A model generated the notes under the pieces. It saw nothing but the letters and a program-made list of their open reading frames with translations, searched no databases and was not told the DNA's origin. Of a stretch of 64,000 bases of DNA, positions 7,300-15,549 are shown one piece after another. How positions within the stretch are numbered: position 1 is the first letter of the stretch; each line of letters begins with the position of its first letter. The translations under genes and the position numbers were made by a program. Origin of the DNA: Cupriavidus sp. WKF15. Its GTDB lineage: Bacteria > Pseudomonadota > Gammaproteobacteria > Burkholderiales > Burkholderiaceae. The stretch lies in the NCBI RefSeq assembly GCF_029278605.1, contig NZ_CP119573.1, positions 1,364,001-1,428,000 on the forward strand. The letters run 5' to 3'.

Positions 7300-8013
7300 C
7301 TATGCGGCGCCGTTCGCCCCCAGAGCGCGAATCAGCACATCTCGATTAGTCAGGATGTGCTCACGCATCAGCGCTTCGGCGCGGCCGACCTCGCGCAGCG
7401 CCAGCGCGTCCACGATGCGGTAGTGCTCCGCCAGCGCTTGCCGGCTGTGGTCGCGCTGGTACAGCAGCATCAGTGCGTCCTGATCATGGGGACGTGACTT
7501 GCTGTCGAAAATAATGGGCAGCTGGCGCGCGCGGTGCACGGCATCGGTCAGCCAGCTGTTGTCCGCCAGCTCAAGCAATGCAAAGTGGAAATCCAGATTC
7601 ATGTCCTGCCACAGCAGGGCCTGCTGGTCGTTCCACTCCTCGTCGTGAAGCACTCGCCGCTGCGCCTCCAGCAGTTCGCTGAGCCGCTGTTGTTCGGCGT
7701 GCATCAGGCCACGCTCGCCGATCAGCCGGCAACCCAGGGCCTCCAGCGTGGCCCGCACGGTGAAGGCGTCCTTGATGTCCTTGGGCTGAAACCGCCGGAC
7801 CAGGAAGCCGCGATTCGGCTGGTAGAGCAGCAGGCCCTCGTCGGCGAGCCGGGCCAGCGCATCGCGCACCGGCGTGCGGGACACACCCAACTCCTGGGCC
7901 AGCGTGACCTCCATCAGGTGGGATCCGGGCGGAATCTCTCCGTCGAAGATGCGGTTGCGCAGGGTCTCCGCGACCGAGAGCGCGCGGGTCCGGGAGGTTT
8001 CAGGTGAAGACAT
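7300..8013 (-). CDS. GntR/FadR-subfamily regulator of the adjacent catabolic cluster
   Basis: 237 residues: winged HTH at about 10-75 (ELGVSRTPVRDALARLADEG is the recognition region) and an all-helical FCD effector domain at about 85-220 with the usual metal-site histidines. FCD regulators normally repress catabolic genes and are released by a pathway acid. The gene follows the Bug gene by 17 bases in the same direction, so it is probably cotranscribed with it. Two TTATG-N-AT-N-CAT repeats in the divergent promoter region are its likely operators. Confidence 0.85.
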   Translation of the reverse strand: MSSPETSRTRALSVAETLRNRIFDGEIPPGSHLMEVTLAQELGVSRTPVRDALARLADEGLLLYQPNRGFLVRRFQPKDIKDAFTVRATLEALGCRLIGERGLMHAEQQRLSELLEAQRRVLHDEEWNDQQALLWQDMNLDFHFALLELADNSWLTDAVHRARQLPIIFDSKSRPHDQDALMLLYQRDHSRQALAEHYRIVDALALREVGRAEALMREHILTNRDVLIRALGANGAA

Positions 8014-8030
8014 CTTTGTGAGTCGGGAAA

Positions 8031-9029
8031 TCAGTCGGTGTGGATATGTCGGCTGCGGATGAGATTACCCCACATTGTCCGCTCGGCCGCAAGGAAGCGG
8101 CTGGCCTGCTCGGGCGTGGAGGGGAATTTTTCGGCGCCGCTGGCCTCGATCGCCTGGGCGAGCTGCCCGTCATCGAGCGCCTGCGCGAGCGCGCCGTGAA
8201 GCTTGCCGACGATTGCCTGCGGTGTCCCGGCACGCGTGAACAGGCAGGTCCAGCTATAGATCTCGACCGGGATGCCCGATTCCTTCAGCGTGGGTACGTC
8301 CGGCAGTGCGGCAATCCGCGCGCGCGAGGTCACCGCGAGCGGTTGCAGCGTGCCGCCGCGGATATGGGGCAGCACGGTGGCCGGATTGGAAAACATCATC
8401 TGCACCTGGCCGCCGATGGTGTCGGCGATGGCCGGCGCATTGCCGCGATAAGGGATGTGCGTGAGCACGACACCGGCGGCCTGCGCAAACAGTTCGCCAG
8501 ACAGGTGAGAGGTATTGCCATTGCCGGCGCTGCCGAAATTGATCTGTCCCGGCCGCGCCCGGGCCATGCGCAGCAGGTCCGCCAGCGTCTTTGCCTTCAA
8601 TCCTGGATTGACGACGAGCACATTCGGACCACGGCTGACGCAGCCCACCGGTGCGAAGTCACGGGCGGGGTCGTAGGGCGGACGCGCCATCATCAGCGGC
8701 GCATTGATCTGCTCGGCGGGCGTCCCCAGCAGCAGGGAGTAGCCGTCCGCCGGCGCGCGCAGCACTTGCGCGGCACCCAGCGTGCCGCTGGCGCCGCTCT
8801 TGTTTTCGACCACCACTGACTGGCCGAGCTGTCGGGACAGGTTCTTCGACAGCAGGCGGGCGATTGTGTCAGTGGTGCCGCCGGCGGGAAAAGGCACCAC
8901 CAGCGAGAGCGGTCGCGCTGGCCATGCCGCGCTCGATTCGGCGTTTGCCCGGGGTGTCTGGCAGATGGCGCACATGAGTGCGAGAAGCAGGACTGGGCGG
9001 GCCCGGCGGGGGGATGTGAGGCTAGCCAT
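8031..9029 (-). CDS. Bug/TctC-family periplasmic solute-binding protein
   Basis: 332 residues: signal peptide (about 1-30, ending ANAES) then a complete TctC/Bug domain, starting with PLSLVVPFPAGGTTDTIARL and containing the family's ligand-loop segments (NKSGASGTLGA near 80 and HIPYRGNAPA near 180). Bug proteins bind carboxylates or other small organic acids; many in Burkholderiales are orphan binders without a TctAB membrane pair, as here. AAGGAGA precedes the chosen ATG; the longer frame adds 14 residues without a signal. It is divergent from the lyase/hydratase genes and probably binds the same substrate. Confidence 0.9.
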   Translation of the reverse strand: MASLTSPRRARPVLLLALMCAICQTPRANAESSAAWPARPLSLVVPFPAGGTTDTIARLLSKNLSRQLGQSVVVENKSGASGTLGAAQVLRAPADGYSLLLGTPAEQINAPLMMARPPYDPARDFAPVGCVSRGPNVLVVNPGLKAKTLADLLRMARARPGQINFGSAGNGNTSHLSGELFAQAAGVVLTHIPYRGNAPAIADTIGGQVQMMFSNPATVLPHIRGGTLQPLAVTSRARIAALPDVPTLKESGIPVEIYSWTCLFTRAGTPQAIVGKLHGALAQALDDGQLAQAIEASGAEKFPSTPEQASRFLAAERTMWGNLIRSRHIHTD

Positions 9030-9048
9030 GCGTACGTCTCCTTTTTGG

Positions 9049-9125
9049 TTATGTATGCATGTTAGCATCAATGATGGCGAATAATGGCCAATCGTCCTTG
9101 AAAAATCTTATTTATGAATACATAA
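9049..9125. promoter_or_regulatory. Paired operator candidates in the divergent Bug/lyase promoter region
   Basis: TTATGTATGCATGTTA begins at 9049 and TTATGAATACATAATG at 9112. They share the pattern TTATG-[T/A]-AT-[G/A]-CAT; the second is a palindrome with TTATG/CATAA arms. The size and AT-rich symmetry suit a GntR dimer, and the sites lie beside both start codons. Confidence 0.5.
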
Positions 9126-9154
9126 TGTTCGCATTGCGACCAAAAGGACTCGTT

Positions 9155-10048
9155 ATGCGAAAGACAGCATTGCTCCAGAAACTGATCCATGCGCCCGAAC
9201 TCCTTGTCATGCCGGGTGCCTTTGACGCCTTATCCGCCCGCATCGTGCAAGAGGCTGGCTTTCCCGCCGTGCAGTGCTCCGGCTTCGGCATTTCCGTGAG
9301 CCGGCTGGGGCTGCCGGACTACAGCTTCCTTTCGATGTCCGACATGGTTGCGGCCACGCAGCACATCGTCGATGCCGTCGACCTGCCGGTCATGGCCGAC
9401 GGCGATACCGGCTTCGGCAATGCCGTCAACGCCTGGCATGCGGTCAAGGCGTTCGAGCGCATTGGCTGCGCGGGCGTCAATATCGAGGACCAGGTCATGC
9501 CCAAGCGCTGCGGACACCTGGAGGGCAAGTCCATCGTGCCGCTGGATGAGGCAGTGCAGAAGATCCGGGCCTGCGCCGAGGCGCGCACGGATCCGGATTT
9601 CGTGATCAACGCGCGTACCGATGCGCTTGCCGTGGGCGGTATCGGGGAAGTGATCCGTCGCGGCAATGCCTACCTGGAGGCCGGGGCGACCATGATCTTC
9701 GTGGACGGCATGACGTCCAGGGAGCTGGCACGGCAGGCCGTGCAGGGAATCCGCGGGCCAGTGGCGATCAATGTGGTCGAAGGCGGCAGGTCGCCAGAGG
9801 CCTTCACCTTCGAGGAGATGGAGCGCATCGGCATCGCGCGTGTGAGCGTGCCAGGCACGCTGATGCTGGCGGCCATCCAGGGCATGCGCGACGCGCTGGC
9901 GGCGCTGCGTGCCAACGGTTACGCCGGCGGCCCCGGCGCACGGCTGGCGGACTTCCGCGAGCAGCTCGAGCTGGTCGGCTTCAAGGAGGTGTTCGCGCTG
10001 GAGCAGCGCTATCTGGCCGGGCTGCAGCATCCCGGCACTGCGCGCTGA
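9155..10048 (+). CDS. Isocitrate-lyase/PEP-mutase family C-C lyase
   Basis: 297 residues covering a full ICL/PEPM barrel. The metal site ADGDTGFGN (Asp82, Asp84) and IED (Glu111-Asp112) are intact, and MPKRCGH carries the catalytic Cys119 found in lyases (isocitrate, 2-methylisocitrate, 2,3-dimethylmalate lyases) but not in PEP mutase. The expected reaction is retro-Claisen cleavage of a 2-hydroxy dicarboxylate to pyruvate or glyoxylate plus a carboxylate. The following LeuC/LeuD-like genes resemble the order of the dimethylmaleate hydratase/dimethylmalate lyase step of nicotinate degradation. Start chosen at 9155 from AAAGGA spacing; the longer frame runs through the promoter. Confidence 0.85.
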   Translation: MRKTALLQKLIHAPELLVMPGAFDALSARIVQEAGFPAVQCSGFGISVSRLGLPDYSFLSMSDMVAATQHIVDAVDLPVMADGDTGFGNAVNAWHAVKAFERIGCAGVNIEDQVMPKRCGHLEGKSIVPLDEAVQKIRACAEARTDPDFVINARTDALAVGGIGEVIRRGNAYLEAGATMIFVDGMTSRELARQAVQGIRGPVAINVVEGGRSPEAFTFEEMERIGIARVSVPGTLMLAAIQGMRDALAALRANGYAGGPGARLADFREQLELVGFKEVFALEQRYLAGLQHPGTAR

Positions 10049-10058
10049 GGTGGGCAAC

Positions 10059-11465
10059 ATGCATGCATCGCCGCGCAACATCATCGAGAAGATCTGGGAC
10101 CGGCACGTCGTGGCCCAGTTGGAAGGCGGGCAGGCGCTGCTCCATGTCGACAGGGTCTTCCTCCACGACCGCGCTGGCCCCCGCGTGCTGGCAGGTGTGG
10201 AAGAGGGCGGGCACCGCGTGGCCCGGCCGGGGCTGGTGTTCGGCACCATGGACCACATCGTCGACACCCAGCCGGGCCGGGGCGACGACACGCTGGTCCA
10301 GGGCGGGCGCGGCTTTATCCAGGCCTTTCGTGCCGCCACCCAGCGCTCGGGTATCCGTCTGTTCGACCTCGGCAACCCCCATCAGGGCATCGCGCATGTG
10401 ATCTCGCCCGAGCTCGGCATCGCCTTGCCGGGCACTACGCTGGTCTGCTGCGACAGCCATACCTGCACGGTTGGCGGCATCGGCGCGCTGGCATGGGGCA
10501 TCGGCACCACCGAAGGCGAGCACGCAGTCGCCACGCAGTGCCTGGTGCGAAGCAAGCCAAGGACCATGCGGGTGTCGTTCCACGGCAGCGTTGCGCCGGG
10601 GGTGTCGGCCAAGGACATGGTGCTGGCGCTGATCGGCAGGTTCGGCGTGAGCGGTGGCGACGGCCATGCCATCGAGTTCGCCGGAGAGGCGATACGGGGG
10701 CTCGATGTGGAAGGGCGGCTGACCCTGTGCAATATGGCTGTCGAGTTCGGTGCCTGGACCGGGCTGGTGGCCCCCGATGCGCGCACGGTCGAATGGCTGG
10801 CCGGACGGCCCTTTGCTCCCGCCGGCGCGGACTGGGAGGCCGCGGTGACGGACTGGCTGGCACTGCGCTCGGACGACGGCGCGCGCTGGGACAAGGAGCT
10901 GGAGCTGAACTGCGCGGAGCTTGCTCCGCAGGTGACCTGGGGAACCCACCCCGGCCAGGTCGTAGGTATCGACGCCACCGTTCCGGTCCCCGCCGACGCG
11001 GATGCCGGGCGCGCGCTCCGCTACATGGACCTGCACCCGGCGCAGCCGCTGCTGGGGACGCCCATCGACGCTGCCTTCATCGGCTCCTGCACCAATAGCC
11101 GCCTGCCTGACCTGCGCGCTGCCGCGCAGGTGGTGCGGGGACGACGCGTGCGCCCCGGCGTCAAGGCCATCGTGGTGCCTGGGTCGACCAGCGTGAAGCA
11201 TGCCGCGGAAGCCGAGGGCCTGGATCGCGTGTTCACGGAAGCGGGCTTTGAATGGCGCGAAAGCGGATGTTCGTTGTGCTTCTTCGCCGGCGGCGACAAC
11301 TTCGACCAGCCGGGCAAGCCCGGGCGCCGCGTGATCACCAGCACCAACCGCAATTTCGAGGGCAGGCAGGGTCCGGGCGTGCGCTCTCACCTGGCCAGCC
11401 CGGCCACGGTGGCCGCCTCGGCCATCGCCGGCTGCATTGCCGATCCGCGTCCGCTGCTGCGCTAG
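10059..11465 (+). CDS. LeuC-like (de)hydratase large subunit
   Basis: 468 residues, the usual length for LeuC. Iron-sulphur ligands are present at Cys344 (FIGSCTNSR), Cys404 and Cys407 (ESGCSLCFF). The N-terminal segment CDSHTCTVGGIGALAWGIGT also fits aconitase-superfamily hydro-lyases. Its place between a malate-type lyase and a LeuD-like small subunit, away from leuB, argues for a catabolic hydratase (dimethylmaleate, citraconate or maleate type) rather than leucine synthesis. The start at 10059 follows GAGGTGG eleven bases after the lyase stop. Confidence 0.87.
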   Translation: MHASPRNIIEKIWDRHVVAQLEGGQALLHVDRVFLHDRAGPRVLAGVEEGGHRVARPGLVFGTMDHIVDTQPGRGDDTLVQGGRGFIQAFRAATQRSGIRLFDLGNPHQGIAHVISPELGIALPGTTLVCCDSHTCTVGGIGALAWGIGTTEGEHAVATQCLVRSKPRTMRVSFHGSVAPGVSAKDMVLALIGRFGVSGGDGHAIEFAGEAIRGLDVEGRLTLCNMAVEFGAWTGLVAPDARTVEWLAGRPFAPAGADWEAAVTDWLALRSDDGARWDKELELNCAELAPQVTWGTHPGQVVGIDATVPVPADADAGRALRYMDLHPAQPLLGTPIDAAFIGSCTNSRLPDLRAAAQVVRGRRVRPGVKAIVVPGSTSVKHAAEAEGLDRVFTEAGFEWRESGCSLCFFAGGDNFDQPGKPGRRVITSTNRNFEGRQGPGVRSHLASPATVAASAIAGCIADPRPLLR

Positions 11466-11483
11466 GGGGGCCAAGGAAATTCC

Positions 11484-12119
11484 ATGGAACAGTTCATCCA
11501 ACTGAAGGGGATCGCCGCGCCGCTGATGCGGGCGAACATCGATACCGACCTGCTCATTCCCTCGCGCGAGATCAACTCGCCCGAGCGCGATGGCTATGGC
11601 GAGAAGCTGCTCGCGCCATGGCGCTATGAAGGGGGAACGAACGGCAGGCGTGTCGAGCGGCCGGATTTCGTGCTCAATCGCGAACCCTACCGCCGGGCGA
11701 CGATCCTGCTGGCCGGCGACAACTTCGGCAGCGGCTCCTCGCGCGAGGCAGCCGTCTGGGCCGTCCGGCAGTTCGGCTTCCGCTGTGTCATCGCGCCGTC
11801 GTTCGGCGCGATCTTCCAGAACAATTGCTACCGCAACGGCGTGCTGCCGGTGGTGCTGCCCGCGCACGAGATTGCGGCGCTGGCGGCAGAAGCCGAGCGC
11901 GAGACGCTGGAACTGACCGTCGACCTGCGGTCGTGCTCGGTGCGACACCCGAATGGCCGCAGCCTGTCGTTCACCGTGCCTCCGAGCGAACGCACCTTGC
12001 TGCTCGAAGGGCTCGATGCGATCGGCCTGACCTTGAAACGCCGGGCCGCGATCGAGGCGTACCAGGAGCTACTGCGCGAGGCACGGCCCTGGGTCCTGGC
12101 CGTGGCCGAGCCGCACTGA
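11484..12119 (+). CDS. LeuD-like (de)hydratase small subunit
   Basis: 211 residues of the aconitase swivel domain. The signature GDNFGSGSSREAAVWAVRQF (about 78-97) forms the substrate-binding loop, and NIDTDLLIPSREI near the N-terminus is typical. It partners the large subunit encoded 18 bases upstream to form the heterodimeric hydro-lyase. Substrate specificity of this family is largely set by the loop after residue 25 (SPERDGYGEKLLAPWRYEG), which differs in length from common leucine-biosynthesis LeuD proteins as far as I can judge by eye, supporting a non-leucine role. Confidence 0.87.
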   Translation: MEQFIQLKGIAAPLMRANIDTDLLIPSREINSPERDGYGEKLLAPWRYEGGTNGRRVERPDFVLNREPYRRATILLAGDNFGSGSSREAAVWAVRQFGFRCVIAPSFGAIFQNNCYRNGVLPVVLPAHEIAALAAEAERETLELTVDLRSCSVRHPNGRSLSFTVPPSERTLLLEGLDAIGLTLKRRAAIEAYQELLREARPWVLAVAEPH

Positions 12120-12177
12120 GATCCATGGCGGCCGCATGCCATGCCGGCCGACTCACCGCAACGTTTCGATTCAGACC

Positions 12178-12756
12178 ATGACAAACACTGCATTCATCGG
12201 ACTCGACTATATCGTCGATATCACGCATCCGGACGGAAAGATCGCGCACGCTGCCCGCCAGGTCGCCGAGCGCGACGTGATCGGCGCGGCAAACCGCGCA
12301 CTGCGCTTCGCCCGCAGCCGGAACTGGCTAACGATCCTGGTCAACGTCGGCTTCGCCAGGGGCTATCCCGATCAACCCAAGCACTCGCCGCTGTTCGGGC
12401 GCGCACACGAAACCGGCGCGATCGAGCTTGGCACGCCCGGGACGGCGCTTCATCCCGGCCTGGACCAGCATCTGGCCGATCTGGTCATGGTCAAGCCACG
12501 CGTCAGTGCCTTCTATGGTACCGGCCTCGACGCGGCATTGCGGGCCCGCGGCGTGCAGCGGCTGCTGGTGGCCGGGGTCAGCAGCGCCTGGGCTGTGCAA
12601 GGCACCGTGCGCGACGCCCACGACCGCGACTATGAAGTACTCGTGCTGGAAGATGGCTGCGCCGCCGCGAATGAGGACCACCACCGTACGTCGATGGAGT
12701 TGCTCGGCACCATCGCCACGATCATCCGCATCGACGGGCTGGCTGAGCTGCATTAA
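12178..12756 (+). CDS. Isochorismatase-fold hydrolase lacking the cysteine nucleophile
   Basis: 192 residues with the cysteine-hydrolase/isochorismatase fold. The catalytic Asp10 (FIGLDYIVD) and Lys106 (MVKPRVSAF) are in place. In amidases of the family the nucleophile sits in the motif G-x-x-T-x-x-C-V; here the matching stretch is GVSSAWAVQGT, putting Ala139 at the Cys position. True isochorismatases (EntB, PhzD) also lack this Cys, so vinyl-ether hydrolysis or a non-amidase role is possible. It is the last gene of the lyase/hydratase operon, 58 bases after LeuD, with no clear ribosome site, so the exact start is uncertain. Confidence 0.75.
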   Translation: MTNTAFIGLDYIVDITHPDGKIAHAARQVAERDVIGAANRALRFARSRNWLTILVNVGFARGYPDQPKHSPLFGRAHETGAIELGTPGTALHPGLDQHLADLVMVKPRVSAFYGTGLDAALRARGVQRLLVAGVSSAWAVQGTVRDAHDRDYEVLVLEDGCAAANEDHHRTSMELLGTIATIIRIDGLAELH

Positions 12757-12767
12757 TGCAGTGATGC

Positions 12768-13625
12768 TCACGTTTCAAGCGCGGAAAGCGCCGCCTCCAT
12801 AAATCTGCTGACTTTGGCCGATATGTATTGGCGGGTGGGGTAGGCAAGCCAAAGGCACATATCGGGAAGGGGCGCTGCGCTCAATACTTGAATGAGGCCT
12901 CCTTGGCGTAGATCGTCCCCGACCATGAAGTCCGGCACTAGCGCTATCCCGCAATTCTCGAGCGCGAGCATTCTCAGCATGGCGCTGCTGGTACTGGTGT
13001 CGACGCGGTTACTCGGCAATGCACGGACCTTTTCGGTAAAGCGACGCAAACATAAGACTCGATGATCAATGAGATCGTGCCACTGGGTTGGAACTGGCCT
13101 GGATCCAAGATAGGCTGGGGTGCAACATGCGATGAACCGCCCGAAGGGCACACACCTACTGACGATAGATTCGCTGGTGAGCATTGTGTCAAGTGCGATG
13201 GCCATATCGTAGCCTTCTTCTACCAGGTCGATGTGGCGGTCGACGATCGAGATGTCGAGTGATACCTCCGGAAAGTGGTAAGTAAAGTCGGAGAAAACCC
13301 TTGGCAAAAGGGTAAGCGCGAGGGTGGAAGGCAGCGCGATCCTGAGCACGCCACTGGGGCGGATGTGGTCTTTTACCGCGGCTTCATCAGCCTGCGCGAC
13401 AGCATCGAGGATCGCTTGGCAGCGTTGGGCGTAGTCCAGTCCAATGTCTGTCGGCGTGACGCTACGTGTACTGCGTTGTAGCAGGCGAGTCCGGAGTCGG
13501 CTTTCCAGGCTGGCGACCGCGCGGGTCGCCATGGCAGGCGAGATGTCAAGCGCGCGAGCGGCGGCCGCGAACGAAGCATTCTCCACCACCTGCACAAAGA
13601 TGCGCATGCTGAAAAGTCGATCCAA
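12768..13625 (-). CDS. LysR-family transcriptional regulator
   Basis: 285 residues: HTH at 1-60 (DRLFSMRIFVQVVENASFAA to TRAVASLESRL) and a substrate-binding domain from about 90. The TTG start is preferred because MDRLFSM.. is the normal LysR beginning; the next ATG would cut the first helix. It is divergent from the small DUF4148 gene and has a GTTTCA-N5-TGAAAC palindrome directly upstream, a suitable T-N11-A box. Its target could be that small gene or more distant genes. Confidence 0.85.
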   Translation of the reverse strand: MDRLFSMRIFVQVVENASFAAAARALDISPAMATRAVASLESRLRTRLLQRSTRSVTPTDIGLDYAQRCQAILDAVAQADEAAVKDHIRPSGVLRIALPSTLALTLLPRVFSDFTYHFPEVSLDISIVDRHIDLVEEGYDMAIALDTMLTSESIVSRCVPFGRFIACCTPAYLGSRPVPTQWHDLIDHRVLCLRRFTEKVRALPSNRVDTSTSSAMLRMLALENCGIALVPDFMVGDDLRQGGLIQVLSAAPLPDMCLWLAYPTRQYISAKVSRFMEAALSALET

Positions 13626-13643
13626 TTTCGATGTCTCAGGATT

Positions 13644-13660
13644 GTTTCAGGGGGTGAAAC
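13644..13660. promoter_or_regulatory. LysR-type operator candidate
   Basis: GTTTCA and TGAAAC arms (6 bp, perfect) separated by GGGGG, 19 bases before the LysR start and about 125 bases before the divergent DUF4148 gene. Symmetry and T-N11-A character fit LysR autoregulation. Confidence 0.45.
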
Positions 13661-13783
13661 GCCATATGAGCGTTCCCAATCTGGTCGCATCGCGCTCGGG
13701 TCGCTACTGTTGTGAGTATCGAAACTGCGTATTGGACCGTATTGGACTGCCAGCGACTGCTGGCGGCTAGGAAAGGAGCGAAC

Positions 13784-13999
13784 ATGAAGAATCGAACTGG
13801 CTTGCTGGGTACACTTTTGCTCGTAATCCCGGTCATATTCCCCGCCGTTGCCGCGGAGAGTCAGCCCCCATGCGGTGCAACCCAGGCCGTGACCCGGGCG
13901 CAAGTGCGGCGGGAACTCGCTGAGGCAGTGGCGCAGGGGCGCGTCGTAACGGAAAACAACTACCCGGAGATCTTCCTTAAGCCTGCCGCTGTCCGCTGA
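13784..13999 (+). CDS. Small exported DUF4148 protein
   Basis: 71 residues: signal peptide (about 1-24, ending AVAAES) and a mature region with TRAQVRRELAEAVAQGRVVT, the DUF4148 signature common and expanded in Burkholderiales. Function is unknown; family members are often strongly regulated periplasmic peptides. An AAAGGAG sits before the ATG. It is divergent from the LysR gene and monocistronic. Confidence 0.75.
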   Translation: MKNRTGLLGTLLLVIPVIFPAVAAESQPPCGATQAVTRAQVRRELAEAVAQGRVVTENNYPEIFLKPAAVR

Positions 14000-14096
14000 G
14001 CAGACGTGGCGTAGAGGGCGCCGGAGGATTCACCAAGGCTCACCGGGCAGCCGCTTGTGCGAAGGCCCGGTTCAGTCCGTGCTGCCGTGCGAGGAA

Positions 14097-15305
14097 TCAG
14101 GGATGCCACCAGGGCGGCTCACCGCTGCCCTCGAGATATTCCCCTTGCTTCGTAATAAAGGTGCGAAGTTCGTGCTTCGGAGCGAACCCATTTGCCAGCG
14201 CGTGCCCAAGCCAGTCCAGTGAGGCTGTCAGCCATTCATCGGACTGTGGACCGATCGGGTGGAACTCATACTGGTAAATCCACAGTTCCTTGGGCCCGCG
14301 CAGCTTTTCATACACACCGATGCTGGAGTCCAGCGTGGTCAGCTCATCATTTTCGCCAGTGATGATCAGATACGGAATGTCGACCTTGGAGGCGATCTCG
14401 TCGAGCGTCATGGCCTTCGACAGCGCCTGAATTTCCTCTGTATTGGAAATGCCAGTCATAAACATCAGGTTTGCCATGAAACTGGGCTGTGCCTGATTAA
14501 GAAGCACGTACTTGTCGCCCAGGTTCGACATATTGGCGGCGATGGCACGAATGCGCGGTTCGACTGCGGCAGCACGAGTTGCCCACCAGGATCCCATGCT
14601 GGATCCCATGATCACGATCCGCTCGGGGTCTATGGCGGGGTGTGCGGACAGCCAATCGATCACCGCAGTAATGGCTCGATCATAGTTATCGAGCGACATT
14701 TTCAGGCCCCTGGTCAGGCTCTCGCCCTGCCCTGGGCCGTCGAGCGCAAAAGCGGCCCAACCGCGGGGAAGGATCCGCTGCTCCATCAGCTTATGCCAGT
14801 CCTCCTTAAACATGTCCATGCCGGGCAGCATGATCACGCAAGGCAGATTCTTGGCGTTGGGCGGCGTTTCCAGGATCCCATGCAGGTGGTGACCCTCGAA
14901 AGGCAGGGCGACCCGCTCGATAGGGTGGTCGGCGAACGCGATCACCTTTTCAAAGGACTGAACCACCTTCTTGAGATATCGCATGCGGCGAGGGTCGTCG
15001 CCGAGGATCGAGTAATGCGTGCGTGCATATAGCAGCGTGGCGCGCTCATATAGCCGACGCGCCGTCCGGCTGAAGCCGCGTGCATCCCAATGCCGGGCTC
15101 GATGCTCAATCTCCCTGGCGGCCGCGCTCCACGCGGAAGGGAGCATTGAGCCCGCCTTGACCGGCCCGAACACCCGCTTCAGGTCCGTCGAGTCGTAGCC
15201 AATCTGCTCGAAGATCGCGCCGGCGTCCGGGTGAAGGACATCCAGTCCACCGACAGCCAGGAACGCGTCGAGCACCCAACGCTGGCCTTTTCGCATTGCA
15301 TCCAT
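14097..15305 (-). CDS. Alpha/beta hydrolase with helical N-terminal cap (FrsA/PON-hydrolase type)
   Basis: 402 residues. A helical N-terminal part (1-120) precedes an alpha/beta-hydrolase core with oxyanion segment LPGMDMFKEDW, nucleophile Ser236 in GSSMGSW, acidic residue in ITGENDELTTLD and His in YEFHPIG. This domain order is that of 2,6-dihydroxypseudooxynicotine hydrolase, a C-C bond hydrolase acting on a beta-diketone-like side chain, and of FrsA-like esterases. The promoter contains a TGTGATCAC operator between -35 and -10, and a twin operator controls the divergent Liv operon, so the enzyme belongs to the same pathway as the transporter. AGGAGGG precedes the ATG. Confidence 0.85.
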   Translation of the reverse strand: MDAMRKGQRWVLDAFLAVGGLDVLHPDAGAIFEQIGYDSTDLKRVFGPVKAGSMLPSAWSAAAREIEHRARHWDARGFSRTARRLYERATLLYARTHYSILGDDPRRMRYLKKVVQSFEKVIAFADHPIERVALPFEGHHLHGILETPPNAKNLPCVIMLPGMDMFKEDWHKLMEQRILPRGWAAFALDGPGQGESLTRGLKMSLDNYDRAITAVIDWLSAHPAIDPERIVIMGSSMGSWWATRAAAVEPRIRAIAANMSNLGDKYVLLNQAQPSFMANLMFMTGISNTEEIQALSKAMTLDEIASKVDIPYLIITGENDELTTLDSSIGVYEKLRGPKELWIYQYEFHPIGPQSDEWLTASLDWLGHALANGFAPKHELRTFITKQGEYLEGSGEPPWWHP

Positions 15306-15332
15306 TGATTCCCTCCTATGTGTTTGGGTAGA

Positions 15333-15361
15333 AATATAGAGTGATATCTGTGATCACGCAA
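15333..15361 (-). promoter_or_regulatory. Promoter of the hydrolase gene with GntR operator in the spacer
   Basis: Minus strand TTGCGT (15361-15356), 17-base spacer, TATATT (15338-15333). TGATATCTGTGATCAC occupies 15342-15357 on the plus strand, so a bound repressor would block the promoter. Confidence 0.7.
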
Positions 15362-15470
15362 TAAAAGAATGCAGCCAGCGTAAAGTTATCTATGAGGCAT
15401 GTCATTCGCGCGAAACATCGCAAAATTCCGTAAGTCCGCGCTATTTGGTGGCTTGCCTCGTATACCCTAG

Positions 15471-15499
15471 TTGATATCTGTGATCACTAAAACGATAGT
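15471..15499 (+). promoter_or_regulatory. Promoter of the Liv operon with GntR operator in the spacer
   Basis: TTGATA at 15471-15476, 17-base spacer, GATAGT at 15494-15499. The 16 bases at 15472-15487 (TGATATCTGTGATCAC) are identical to those at 15342-15357 before the divergent hydrolase. Confidence 0.7.
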
Positions 15500-15549
15500 G
15501 TCAGCACGCAGGCCGTGCTTGGTGCCTGACCGCCAAAAGGGGAGAACAG

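Noticed and set aside
11331-11338. A sixth GTGATCAC inside the LeuC-like gene
   Set aside because: It is in coding sequence (Val-Ile-Thr), lacks the flanking TT/AA and has no promoter around it, so chance is likely.
10059-12119. Leucine biosynthesis leuCD
   Set aside because: There is no leuB or leuA beside it, and the operon contains a catabolic lyase, an isochorismatase-fold protein, a Bug protein and a GntR regulator. The family resemblance alone does not decide the substrate.
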